This document shows, one piece after another, positions 8,654 to 17,329 of a DNA stretch of 64,000 nucleotides. This DNA comes from Chitinibacter sp. GC72 (GTDB lineage Bacteria > Pseudomonadota > Gammaproteobacteria > Burkholderiales > Chitinibacteraceae). The stretch spans positions 1-64,000 of the forward strand of contig NZ_VIRW01000014.1 in NCBI RefSeq assembly GCF_009760905.1, given 5' to 3'. Numbering within the stretch: position 1 is the stretch's first letter; the number at the start of each line of letters is the position of its first letter. Both the position numbers and the translations under genes were made by a program. Below the pieces are notes generated by a model that was not told where the DNA came from, searched no databases, and worked only from the letters and a program-made list of their open reading frames with translations.

Positions 8654-8702
8654 GGGTATTGCCAGCAAGGCCAATGGTTAATTGACTTCCAGTGCTATAC
8701 CT
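8654..8702. repeat. 49-bp palindrome family, probable copy 2
   Basis: GGGTATTGCC at the left end matches copy 1, and the right end is GCTATACCT, exactly 49 bp in all. The inner arms pair only partly. It lies between the two secreted-protein genes and overlaps the stop codon of the M60 gene. Confidence 0.65.
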
Positions 8703-10659
8703 ATCGTGGCTGGTAAAGCACTTTGCTGTCGCGATTAAGCCAGATCGGGTCGGTTAGTGTTTTGAGCCCCATGCCGCGCAATTTGGTTTGCGTGTCGGTA
8801 CTCACCGCAATGCCCCACTGGGTAAAGAACGGCGTCAGATCGTAGCCAGCGGCGCGGCTGGCTTCGACGATGAAGGTCTGTTGTTCAGCGTAATCGGTCG
8901 TTGGGCGTTGCGCGGCGCTCATATTGCGGTAGCTGGTGCCGACTTTGGCGTAGAAATCCTTGCCAAAGGCCAGATCGAGCTGCCAGAACATCGTGGCGCG
9001 GACAAATAGATCGCTTTGCGTTGCAAAATCACGCGTTGGCTGATTCAGAAAAGCAAAGGTTTTGGTCCAGGTGCCTTGGGTTTCATAGCGCGAAGGCTGG
9101 CCGAGGCCGCGTTGCACATAGGCCGATGACAAATTTACCGTCACTTCGGTCTGGTCTTTCCAGGTGAAAGTGCTCATCTGGTATTGGTGACCCAGCTCAT
9201 GCCACGGGCCCCAGCCATCGGTTTTGAGCTTTTTGCTATTGAGCACGGCACCAATTGCGCCATCAGCCGATGCTGAAGCCATGCGATATTGCCATGCGTA
9301 CATCCAGCCGGTGTAAGGCGCTAGCTCGACAAAATGGAAGCGGTGCGGCGTTGGGTTATGCGGCCAGGCTTGGCCCGGTTTGATGCCGTATTGCTCGTCT
9401 TCCAGACGGACGATTTCATCCCATAGCGTCATCAAGGCCACTGGATCGTCAACGTGACGCATCGCTTTGGCCAGGCTGGCGGTAAGCATCATGCGTTTGC
9501 TCACCAGTTCGGCGTACGGTGCATCGCCATTCTGGCTAAGCATTTTGAGCCAGTCATCCTGCGTGTGCTGGCCCAGTACAAAGCGCGGCATCACGCGGCC
9601 ACCGGAAGCCAGCTCGACTTTGAGCTCGCCATTGGTCGGTGTGTTGAATGCGGCAACGTACACGGCGGCTTTCACGTTGGAGACAATGCTGTTACTGCCG
9701 ACATTGAGCTTCACTTTTTGCGCGGTGTCGTAGTTCCAGGTGTCGTCGTCGATATTGTGCAGCCAGATTTCCGGCTGTTTATTCGGCGCGCTACCGGTGT
9801 AGCTGTAGTTCACCAGCAGTACATCGCCAGGCTGTACCCAGTAACCAGTCGATTGGAATGGGGAGTGGTTAAAGCTGCGCAGTTGCGCGGCGCGCAGGGT
9901 GCCAATATCGCCTGGCTGTTCCAGTGTCAGGCTGCGTGGCGGAATCAGGCTGCCGACTGGGGCTGGTGTCGCTGTGGGTGTGGCCGTTGGCGTCAGCGTT
10001 GGTGCCGCAGTTGGTGCTGCAGTTACGACGGGTGTCGGGCTAGGTTTGACCGTGATCACCGGTGTCGCCGTTGGTTTGGCAGTCGGTGCCGTGGTCGGTG
10101 CGAGGGTTGGGACGGTAGTTGGATTGGCAGTTACGACAGGCTTGGCTGTCGCGGCAGGTGTTGCAGTGGCCGCGCTGATTTTGCGCCAGACGCCAAAAGC
10201 ACCCGATGCACTTGGCACGTCGCCGCGTGTCCACCATTCATTACGATACAGCTCGCCCTGATAACTCACGATATTGCCTTTATCGGCATAGGTGGTAGCA
10301 GGATTCCACGCATTGGCCGTGCTGCCCGCTGTGCTGATAGGTGTGCTGGTGGGGGCTGCGCTGGCTGTTGGTTTAGGGCTTGCTGTCAGGATTGGCGCTG
10401 CTGTGCTGCTTGGTGCTGCTGTCGGCGCGCTGGTTGCTGCGACTTGGCCGCTGACTGTGCGCCATACACCCCATGGCCCACTGCTGGCCGGGTTTTCGCC
10501 CTTGGTCCACCAGCCGTTGGTATACAGTTGCCCCTGATAGCTAACAATCTGGCCGGGCTCGGCGTACACGGTATTGCTATTCCATTCTGTGGCGGCGTGA
10601 GCGACGCCAGCCTGGACGATGATTGCGGCCACGAGGCCCGCTTTAGAAAAGAAATTCAT
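8701..10659 (-). CDS. Secreted M60-family (enhancin/mucinase-type) metallopeptidase with two CBM5/12 modules
   Basis: 652 residues from ATG 10659, behind a GGAGGA site. A signal peptide (about 1-22) is followed by two chitin-binding modules (about 23-70 and 115-162, with NGWWTKGENP and NEWWTRGDVP), Thr/Pro/Ala linkers, and a catalytic region. GPWHELGHQYQ (about residue 487) with a downstream Glu in DQTEVTVNLSS forms the gluzincin motif HExxH...E of peptidase family M60. M60 enzymes cleave mucin-type O-glycoproteins (enhancin, SslE, BT4244-like). The catalytic and zinc residues are intact. The chitin-binding modules suggest targeting to chitin-associated glycoproteins such as peritrophic or cuticular matrices, which is an inference. 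Confidence 0.92.
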   Translation of the reverse strand: MNFFSKAGLVAAIIVQAGVAHAATEWNSNTVYAEPGQIVSYQGQLYTNGWWTKGENPASSGPWGVWRTVSGQVAATSAPTAAPSSTAAPILTASPKPTASAAPTSTPISTAGSTANAWNPATTYADKGNIVSYQGELYRNEWWTRGDVPSASGAFGVWRKISAATATPAATAKPVVTANPTTVPTLAPTTAPTAKPTATPVITVKPSPTPVVTAAPTAAPTLTPTATPTATPAPVGSLIPPRSLTLEQPGDIGTLRAAQLRSFNHSPFQSTGYWVQPGDVLLVNYSYTGSAPNKQPEIWLHNIDDDTWNYDTAQKVKLNVGSNSIVSNVKAAVYVAAFNTPTNGELKVELASGGRVMPRFVLGQHTQDDWLKMLSQNGDAPYAELVSKRMMLTASLAKAMRHVDDPVALMTLWDEIVRLEDEQYGIKPGQAWPHNPTPHRFHFVELAPYTGWMYAWQYRMASASADGAIGAVLNSKKLKTDGWGPWHELGHQYQMSTFTWKDQTEVTVNLSSAYVQRGLGQPSRYETQGTWTKTFAFLNQPTRDFATQSDLFVRATMFWQLDLAFGKDFYAKVGTSYRNMSAAQRPTTDYAEQQTFIVEASRAAGYDLTPFFTQWGIAVSTDTQTKLRGMGLKTLTDPIWLNRDSKVLYQPR

Positions 10660-10872
10660 TGCTCCTCCAGAGCTTTTTTTGTTTGCGCACAAGGTATGTC
10701 ATGTATTTGGCATACAGCAGCGCGAATTTACCAGAAATATTAGGAATTAGTGATGTGCTAGAAAAAGGCTTTGTTATGCGCATCACCTTTGCTGGTGAAG
10801 CGTGAGCGGCTGGGGTTTGAAATGCTGATTTAAATCAGTCATTTATTCGCTGCTTTTGCTTGTTGAAAGCAA

Positions 10873-10900
10873 TAAAAAACCCGCTTGAAAGCGGGTTTTT
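10873..10900. terminator. Terminator downstream of panD
   Basis: Stem AAAAACCCGC / GCGGGTTTTT with loop TTGAAA, 18 bp beyond the panD stop. T-runs on both strands make it a bidirectional candidate. The rest of the spacer (10660-10918) shows nothing else that I recognise. Confidence 0.85.
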
Positions 10901-10918
10901 CGACGTACGGTGAAGACC

Positions 10919-11299
10919 TTATACGGTTTGTGTTGCAATCGCGTTGCTGCTGTGAGTAATGCGATTATTGCTGTCCACATAAATCAGCGATGGTTTGTGA
11001 TTGTGCAGCTCGTCGTCGCTGTAATCGGCAAACGTGGCAATAATCAGCAAGTCGCCAACCTGGGCGTGGCGAGCGGCCGAGCCATTGACCGAAATAATGC
11101 CCGAGCCGCGTTGGCCTTTGATGGCGTAGGTAGAAAAACGCGCGCCATTATTGATATTCCAGATATCAATGGCTTCATATTCACGGATATTGGCCGCTTC
11201 AAGCAGGTTTTCGTCAATGGCGCACGAGCCTTCGTAGTGCAATTCGGCATGCGTTGCAGTAACGCGGTGCAGTTTGGATTTAAGCATATTGCGTTGCAT
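10919..11299 (-). CDS. panD: Aspartate 1-decarboxylase precursor
   Basis: 126 residues, starting [12 protein letters not shown] as usual. The self-cleavage site is the Gly-Ser of YEGSCAID (Gly24-Ser25), which makes the pyruvoyl cofactor on the new alpha chain. The enzyme converts aspartate to beta-alanine for pantothenate and CoA synthesis. Other family residues are present ([23 protein letters not shown]). Length is normal. A GGGAGAG ribosome-binding site precedes the start. No other pan gene is adjacent. Confidence 0.97.
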   Translation of the reverse strand: MQRNMLKSKLHRVTATHAELHYEGSCAIDENLLEAANIREYEAIDIWNINNGARFSTYAIKGQRGSGIISVNGSAARHAQVGDLLIIATFADYSDDELHNHKPSLIYVDSNNRITHSSNAIATQTV

Positions 11300-11330
11300 G
11301 GTGCTCTCCCGCGCGGGGTAAGTAATGAGA

Positions 11331-11412
11331 CAAAAATCCTCACGCTGCGTTGCCGCGCCTTGCCGTACAATTTGTACTGTCTGCGGCTTTGCGCCTTGCG
11401 TGAGAATTTTTG
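11331..11412. repeat. Long hairpin repeat upstream of panD
   Basis: Arms CAAAAATCCTCACGC (11331-11345) and GCGTGAGAATTTTTG (11398-11412) pair over 15 bp with a single G-T. Inside lie a GC-rich arm and the palindrome GTACAATTTGTAC. Similar long hairpins are dispersed repeats in many proteobacteria. It could end the transcript entering from 11485-12069 or shape the panD leader. Confidence 0.7.
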
Positions 11413-11484
11413 TGTGGGCTTATTAGGACCCAAAAGATAGGCGCGATTATAAAACTTTGCATCAAAAAGCCAAGCGAAAGTGCA

Positions 11485-12069
11485 TCAGCTCGCGCGATAA
11501 ATCAAACATCCATCGAGCAAATATTCACCTTCCTTGATTCGGGCGTCTGGCGCGATGCGATCAAATTCAAAGCGGGTGCCATCCAGAATCAGCCAGGCCG
11601 GGATGGGTTTTTCCTGAAAACGGCCCAGCGTTTCACTCGCACGGATAATCTCGCGCGGTTGCATGCTGCTGGCTGGCGGCATCATCCGGGCCAGCTCGGC
11701 AGCGTCTTCGCGCGCGTCGCGCTCCTCAGGCAGAGGCAGATTGCGCACCATGGCTTGCGGGGCGGTTTCGCGCTCTTGCAGCGGCAAGCTGCGCAAATAC
11801 CAGTTAAATAGCAGGCGCGGCAACACTACGCGTTTGACCTGCTTTTGCGAATTGATCACGCAGGCCACGCCAAAATCAGCGCCGCAGGAATGGCAATGCG
11901 CTTTGGCGGCAATCGCAATATGGTCTTCAACCAGACGCGCGACGCCATCCATGTCTTTGGCGTGCAGCATGGTGCCGCAGGAGACGCAGGGTTTGGAGAA
12001 TTGTTTGATTTCCTGCCCGTTGGCAAACTTCAACGGTAGAAAATCACTAAGGCGGCGGTTAGGCTGCAT
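11485..12069 (-). CDS. Uncharacterised protein with two CxxC pairs
   Basis: 194 residues. I do not recognise the family. The N-terminal half has CVSCGTM and CHSCGADFGVAC about 30 residues apart, a likely zinc ribbon. The C-terminal half is charged, with an acidic stretch (PEERDAREDAAELAR) and a final beta-rich segment (AWLILDGTRFEFDR). There is no signal peptide or membrane helix. It lies 68 bp downstream of the RNase II-family gene on the same strand, suggesting co-transcription and perhaps an RNA-related role, but this is only context. Confidence 0.75.
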   Translation of the reverse strand: MQPNRRLSDFLPLKFANGQEIKQFSKPCVSCGTMLHAKDMDGVARLVEDHIAIAAKAHCHSCGADFGVACVINSQKQVKRVVLPRLLFNWYLRSLPLQERETAPQAMVRNLPLPEERDAREDAAELARMMPPASSMQPREIIRASETLGRFQEKPIPAWLILDGTRFEFDRIAPDARIKEGEYLLDGCLIYRAS

Positions 12070-12104
12070 GGGTATTCCTTTGTGGTGCGCTGTTCGGCGA
12101 GCAA

Positions 12105-12134
12105 AGTGTCGGGCTGGGCGAGCCCGACCTACAC
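12105..12134. repeat. Small GC-rich hairpin between RNase gene and CxxC gene
   Basis: GTCGGGCT and AGCCCGAC pair around a short loop, followed by CTACAC. It resembles widespread intergenic hairpins of the GTAGGTCGGGCT type. It could attenuate transcription inside the operon or be a dispersed repeat. Confidence 0.55.
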
Positions 12135-12137
12135 CTT

Positions 12138-13988
12138 TTAAATGGTGGCGATCCGGGCTTCGACGGCCAGCTCCAGATAGTCGACCTTGATCAGCTGGAG
12201 TGAGACTGTCATTCCGGCCGGGAGTTCTGGCAGGCCGCCCACGCGCAAGACCAGAGGCATGCCATCAACGCGCACCAGATTTTCCTTGATCACTTGCGCG
12301 GTGAATTCGCGCATATTCTCTTGTTCTAGATAACGGATGCACCAGTAGCGCTCCATTTTGTCCTGAAAATCGGCATAAGCGGCATAAGCAGCGTCAAACG
12401 AGGAAATCGCGGTAAACAGCTCGGCATCGTTTTTCTGATAGCGAGGTTTTTCATTGCGTATCATCGCGACCAGTTGTTGCTGATTGATGAAATCGACCGC
12501 ACGGCGCAGCGGCGAGCTCGACCACATATAGCAATCCACACCAAGACCGGCGTGCGCTGTTGGCTGAGTCGATAGCTTCACGCGGCCACCGCCTTGCGAG
12601 CGGTAAATACCGGCGATTTGCGCATCGCGCAGATTCGCCCCCCACAGGCTGTTGACCAGAATCATCAGCTCGGCGACCAGCTTATCCATCGGCGCACCGC
12701 GTTTGCGCGGCACAATGCGCACGCGCTCGGCTTTGCCTTCTTCCCTATCAATATAAAAACTGTAATCAAGACGCTGTTGCTGTGGCTGGTCGGCTTTGCC
12801 GCGACGACCTTCAAGCGCGCCTGCCAGATTCCACAGCAGCGTTAGCTCGGCTTTCCACGGATAGTCTTCACCATCCTTGCCAACCGTTTCTTCATTGAAA
12901 TACGGCTCGATATCGTGGTGGCGCAGATTGGCGACGACTGGCACGCGCTCGATCAGTGAGCGGTGGCTGATGATGTCATAGCCGAGCGAGACTTCCAGAT
13001 ACATCGACACCGCTGGGCGCGCAGCGCCTTCCTGCAGTGTGAATACCTCAACCGCGTCGTCGGGCAACATCGTGATTTTGTCGCCGGGGAAATACACGGT
13101 CGACAGGCGATCAAGTACAACTTGATCCAGTGTTGAGCCTGGCAAAATACCGAGTACTGGTGCGGCGATGTGGATACCGACTTGCCAGTTGCCATTCGCC
13201 AATTTCTTCAGGCTGAATGCGTCGTCAATTTCGGTGGTGCTTGCATCGTCAATCGAGAACGCTTGCACATCGGCAATCGGCAAGTCTTCTGGTGCAAACA
13301 CCGACTCGGTGGCCGGAAAGCCGCGACCTTTCGGGAAATGCTCGGCCAAAAAGCCATCGAGATGATATTGCGCGACATCGGGAATCGCACCGACTTTTTC
13401 CAGCAGGCGCAGCGTCGACATTTGCGCGCTTTCGGCCGCTTGCGCCAGCGCTTTGTATTCAAGGCTATTTTTATCTGGGCGATGTATTAGTCTAGCGATC
13501 TTGTCCTGCAAGGCTTGCGGCAAGATACCCGCCAGTAAGTCGGCTTCCCATGCGGCCATTTGTTCGGCTTCGCGCGCTTTGCGCTCTAGGCCGGCGATCG
13601 CCGCTTTTAGGTTTTCTTCCGGAGCGGCTTTATAGCGGCCTTTGCCTTTGCGATAGAAATACATCGGCGCGCCATGCAGCGCGATCGCCGCGGCGGCTTG
13701 CTGAGTCAGGCTGGGGTTGGCGCCAAAGTATTCGGCGGCAATCTCGGCAAAGCCAAATTCATCCTGACCGCAACATTCCCACAGGAAGTTCACGTCAACT
13801 TCAGCAGCGAGGCTTTGTGCGGTTTTGTAAAAATCGTCGAGGCTGATGCGATCAAAGCGCAGTAGCACATTGGCGGTTTTGATTTTGCTGCGTTTGCCGC
13901 GTGCGTCTTCCACTTGCATGCTGGCAGCCTGCTCATCATTGATGCTGGCGACTTTAAAGCTGCCATCTTCCTCGTAAAAAACATTCAT
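12138..13988 (-). CDS. RNase II/RNB-family exoribonuclease
   Basis: 616 residues from ATG 13988. The catalytic RNB block is clear: VQAFSIDDASTTEIDDAFSL supplies the Asp cluster that binds magnesium. Other landmarks are FPGDKITMLPDD, and SSSPLRRAVDFINQQQLVAM near the C terminus. A small S1-like or OB segment may lie at the end (PELPAGMTVSLQLIKVDYLE). Such enzymes degrade RNA from the 3' end to mononucleotides. It is shorter than RNase R and lacks its Lys-rich tail, matching the VacB/RNase II-like proteins seen in Neisseriales. The upstream start codon at 14027 lies before the conserved N terminus and was rejected. Confidence 0.9.
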   Translation of the reverse strand: MNVFYEEDGSFKVASINDEQAASMQVEDARGKRSKIKTANVLLRFDRISLDDFYKTAQSLAAEVDVNFLWECCGQDEFGFAEIAAEYFGANPSLTQQAAAAIALHGAPMYFYRKGKGRYKAAPEENLKAAIAGLERKAREAEQMAAWEADLLAGILPQALQDKIARLIHRPDKNSLEYKALAQAAESAQMSTLRLLEKVGAIPDVAQYHLDGFLAEHFPKGRGFPATESVFAPEDLPIADVQAFSIDDASTTEIDDAFSLKKLANGNWQVGIHIAAPVLGILPGSTLDQVVLDRLSTVYFPGDKITMLPDDAVEVFTLQEGAARPAVSMYLEVSLGYDIISHRSLIERVPVVANLRHHDIEPYFNEETVGKDGEDYPWKAELTLLWNLAGALEGRRGKADQPQQQRLDYSFYIDREEGKAERVRIVPRKRGAPMDKLVAELMILVNSLWGANLRDAQIAGIYRSQGGGRVKLSTQPTAHAGLGVDCYMWSSSPLRRAVDFINQQQLVAMIRNEKPRYQKNDAELFTAISSFDAAYAAYADFQDKMERYWCIRYLEQENMREFTAQVIKENLVRVDGMPLVLRVGGLPELPAGMTVSLQLIKVDYLELAVEARIATI

Positions 13989-14244
13989 CGCGATTATCAA
14001 CCGTTGCGCCAAGGCCAAAACCGGCAATTATATCAAAGCCATTCCCCCGATGTTTTAAAAACTCGGGCTCTGTTGACGTTTGGTTTGTGATTCCGCGAGT
14101 TCGTGTTTGCAATGCGGTAAAGTGCAAATCGCTGCGCGTCGCAATTCATGTTCACGCCTGCAATGCAGTTGTGGCGAAACAAGCGCCTAGCTCATCGCGC
14201 TGGCGTGGTGTTTGTGCTGTTTTTATGCTCGAGCATGGCAAATT

Positions 14245-17229
14245 ATGGCTAAATCAGCCACAATCTCGAAAATAACTCGAGAATGTCTAATCTTGTCAGT
14301 TCAGCCGCAATCCGCCACGGTGCATCCAGCCCAGACGCAGCCTGCCCCACGACTTTTTGATCGTCGCGTGGTCAGTAGCGAGCTGCGCTTTGCGCTGGCC
14401 GAAACCTCGGCCGGGGGCAGCAAGCTGGTCATGCTGGTGGGCGAGCCCGGCTCGGGCAAAACCCAGCAGGCGCATGATTTATTGCCTTTTGTCCGCCAGC
14501 GTGGCGGCATGCTGATTGAAAGCCGGATTGAATCGCTCAACTGGAGCAAGCCGCTCGATAGCCTGTTGCTTGGTTTAAGCCAGCTCAGCCAGCCGCTGAC
14601 GCGCCAGCTGGGTAATCCGGGCTTGAGCGGGCAGGAGGCCGTGCTGGAGCTGTCGCGCCGCCTAGGTCTGATCCAGCAGATTGATACCGATATTGATTTG
14701 TCGCTGGCACTGCACCTGCATCTGCTGGTGGGCGAGCTGCTGGTTTATGCCAGCCAGCAACTTAAACCGCTGGTCTGGATTATCGACGATGTGGATTTGC
14801 TCGATCAGGATGCGCTGGCGTTGCTCGATTATCTGATCGAACATCGCAGCAGCCCGTATCTGATGTTTCTGCTGTGCGTGCGCGATTCGCATTTGCCCGC
14901 AACACAGCGCTGGAAAGCGCTGCCGCATTGCCAGATCTTTCCGCTGGCGCCGTTTAGTGTGCGCGATACCGTGGCCTGGCTGATTGAAGAGCAGAGCCTG
15001 AACCCGCGGCTGGCGGCAGAAATTGCGCCATTTTTGCAGCAAACCTGTCAGGGCAATTTGCAGCTGTGCCGCTTTTTGCTCGATAGCCTAGCCGCGCACG
15101 ATTTGCTGGGTGTAGTGCCCGAATCGCAATGGCAGCAGCGTATCCAGCAGATTTCACTGCAATTGCGCACACCCGAGGCTGAGGCTTATTTTCGTGCGCA
15201 ATTGCTCTCGCTCACCGAAACCGGCCTAGAAATCCTGCAAAGTGCCAGCCTGATCGGCATGGAGTTTGATGCCCGGCTATTGCACGATTATCTGAGTACC
15301 AGTGCGGTACAGGAGCATCTGTATCTGGCGCAAAAGCAGGGCTTGATCGAAGTGCTGTCAGGCGATATCTGGCGCTTTGTGCACCCGCATCTGCTGCGTC
15401 TGGCACAGCATACTTTCGAGCAGCAAACCGAAGCTGATCTGCACGCGCGTCTAGCGCAGCGGATGATGAAGTTCCCCAATTTTGTCCTGCAGGCGCTGCG
15501 CCATGCGCAGCAAGCCGGGCAACTGATGGCACCCCAGGACAAAATCCGTTTTGCCCACCAATCGCTCAGCGTGGCCGCACAAGCCGTGCAGCAGGGCAGC
15601 CCCATGCACGCGGGGCAGATCTTGGAACAATTGCTGGCCTTGCTGGGTGAAGCGGTCTGGAGCGAGCAGCCGCAGCTGAGCGAGCAGATGGTGGAAATCT
15701 GGTGTGCCAGCTGGCAAGAGCCCGCGCAACTGCAAGACGCTACCGTATTACTGAATAATCTGCCTGCTGCAGCCAGCCCGCGCATCACGGCCATGCTGGC
15801 CAGTACGCAGCTGCGTCTGGCACTGCTGGGGCATGATTATCCGCTGGCTTTTGCCGCCGCCGAGCTGGGGCTTAAATCGCTAGGCATGAAAATGTCGATG
15901 CGTGGCAGCACGCTGCAGCTGCTTGGCCTGTTGCTGCAATGGGCATGGTGGCAATACGCCGCTGCCAAGCAGAACACCGATACTGATCCAAGTTTTGATC
16001 CAGATCGCGATCCGCTAAAGCAAGATGCCGATACGGCAAGGTCAAATATCGAAGCTGCGCAGCAGATTTTTGCCGATCTGTTCGGCCCCTGTTTTTTTGC
16101 CCGCCCGCGGCTCTTGGCGGCCATTACCCTCAAGCAATTGATACTCTCGCGCCAGCATGGGGCAGGTCCGATGACGGCGGGGGCTCAGATTTGCGCGGCG
16201 ATGATACTCAATGTCTTTGCCCGGCATGACGCGGCTTTTGCTGTGGCAGAAAAAGCCAATCAAATGGCCAAGGCGCAGTCTAGCGAAAGGCAGCGGCACC
16301 GGGTGCCGATTCTGGACCTGGGGCTGGTTCAGCCCTGGCGGCAGAATCTGCAGCAATTGCTGCCCGATTTGTGGCGCTGGCAACAGAATGCCTATTCTTA
16401 TGGCGACTTCGAGTTTGCTGGCTACGCCCATATGTTCTACATCGGGCATTCGCTATTGAATGGCAGCCCGCTGCCGCATCTGGCAAAAGAAGCCGCTAAA
16501 ATCGACGAAGATTTGCGCCACACCCGCCAGCAGCATTTGCTGCCAATGTCGGCCGTGTTTCGCCAATGCCTGCACAATCTGGTACACGTCGCCGAGACGC
16601 CGCCGTGGTTGTGCGAAGGTGGGCAGTTTTCTACCGATTCGCTGGCCGAGCTGTATCGTCGGCGTGATGCGCTGAATCTGTTCAACTATTATTTGCTGAC
16701 CGCGTATATGGCGAGCTTTTGCCAGGCCAGTGAGGCCGCGAGTGATGCGCTCTCGCAAGCGAGGCCGTATCTGGAATCGATTCGCGGCTCGGTGCTTGAG
16801 GCGCAATACCGCTATCTGTCGGCGCTCAATCTTTGCCTGGAACCCGGTCGGCGGGGCTGGTGGTGGCGTCGGCAGATCACGCGCGCTATTGCCCGCCTGA
16901 AAGATTGGGCCGCACAAAACCCCTGCATGTTCGCCAGCCCGCTTGCTTTGCTGCAAGCGCAGTTTGCCAGCGCCAGGCAGCAGCACGAAGAGGCGCAGCA
17001 TTACTTCCGTGCCGCAATCGAGGCCGCCCGGGTGAACCAGCATCACCATGAATACGGCATGGCGGCCCTGCACTATGGTCGCTTTCTGCTGGGGCGGCAC
17101 CACTTTCACCACGCCCGCCAGATGCTCAAGCTGGCCATCGAGCACTACGATCTATGGGGTGCGGCAGGCATCTCGGCGCAAATCCGGCGCGAATTTGGTG
17201 CGTTCTTGAATAAAAAAGCCAAGTCTTGA
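14245..17229 (+). CDS. Large ATPase with AAA/STAND-like N terminus and helical repeat C terminus
   Basis: About 994 residues; the start is uncertain (ATG 14245 used, TTG 14293 possible, no strong ribosome-binding site). The N-terminal domain has a Walker A motif GEPGSGKTQQ (about residue 66) and a Walker B LVWIIDDVDLLD (about 176), as in the AAA_16 or MalT/PknK-like ATPase modules. The remaining 700 residues are alpha-helical with TPR-like character (AEAAQQIFADLFG, EEAQHYFRAAIEAARVNQHH). Unlike MalT-type regulators I see no C-terminal HTH, and unlike PknK no kinase. It may be a signalling scaffold. The gene is monocistronic, and its stop codon sits inside a terminator hairpin. Confidence 0.8.
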   Translation: MAKSATISKITRECLILSVQPQSATVHPAQTQPAPRLFDRRVVSSELRFALAETSAGGSKLVMLVGEPGSGKTQQAHDLLPFVRQRGGMLIESRIESLNWSKPLDSLLLGLSQLSQPLTRQLGNPGLSGQEAVLELSRRLGLIQQIDTDIDLSLALHLHLLVGELLVYASQQLKPLVWIIDDVDLLDQDALALLDYLIEHRSSPYLMFLLCVRDSHLPATQRWKALPHCQIFPLAPFSVRDTVAWLIEEQSLNPRLAAEIAPFLQQTCQGNLQLCRFLLDSLAAHDLLGVVPESQWQQRIQQISLQLRTPEAEAYFRAQLLSLTETGLEILQSASLIGMEFDARLLHDYLSTSAVQEHLYLAQKQGLIEVLSGDIWRFVHPHLLRLAQHTFEQQTEADLHARLAQRMMKFPNFVLQALRHAQQAGQLMAPQDKIRFAHQSLSVAAQAVQQGSPMHAGQILEQLLALLGEAVWSEQPQLSEQMVEIWCASWQEPAQLQDATVLLNNLPAAASPRITAMLASTQLRLALLGHDYPLAFAAAELGLKSLGMKMSMRGSTLQLLGLLLQWAWWQYAAAKQNTDTDPSFDPDRDPLKQDADTARSNIEAAQQIFADLFGPCFFARPRLLAAITLKQLILSRQHGAGPMTAGAQICAAMILNVFARHDAAFAVAEKANQMAKAQSSERQRHRVPILDLGLVQPWRQNLQQLLPDLWRWQQNAYSYGDFEFAGYAHMFYIGHSLLNGSPLPHLAKEAAKIDEDLRHTRQQHLLPMSAVFRQCLHNLVHVAETPPWLCEGGQFSTDSLAELYRRRDALNLFNYYLLTAYMASFCQASEAASDALSQARPYLESIRGSVLEAQYRYLSALNLCLEPGRRGWWWRRQITRAIARLKDWAAQNPCMFASPLALLQAQFASARQQHEEAQHYFRAAIEAARVNQHHHEYGMAALHYGRFLLGRHHFHHARQMLKLAIEHYDLWGAAGISAQIRREFGAFLNKKAKS

Positions 17230-17241
17230 GACTTGGCTTTT
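17214..17241 (+). terminator. Terminator overlapping the ATPase stop codon
   Basis: AAAAGCCAAGTCT pairs with AGACTTGGCTTTT. The TGA stop (17227-17229) lies at the tip of the hairpin, so the last codons form its 5' arm. Another 49-bp palindrome follows 25 bp later. Confidence 0.8.
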
Positions 17242-17265
17242 ATCGGGTATAGATTGCTTTGTCTT

Positions 17266-17314
17266 GGGTATATCTCTGTAGCCAAGTTGGGGTTAGCTCT
17301 ATAGTCATATACCC
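17266..17314. repeat. 49-bp palindrome, copy 3
   Basis: Ends GGGTATAT and ATATACCC are perfect 8-bp inverted repeats, exactly 49 bp in total. The inner arms (CTGTAGCCA and TTAGCTCTATAG) pair partly. It lies between the convergent ATPase and prfA genes, 15 bp past the prfA stop. Confidence 0.9.
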
Positions 17315-17329
17315 TGATGTACATTCAGG

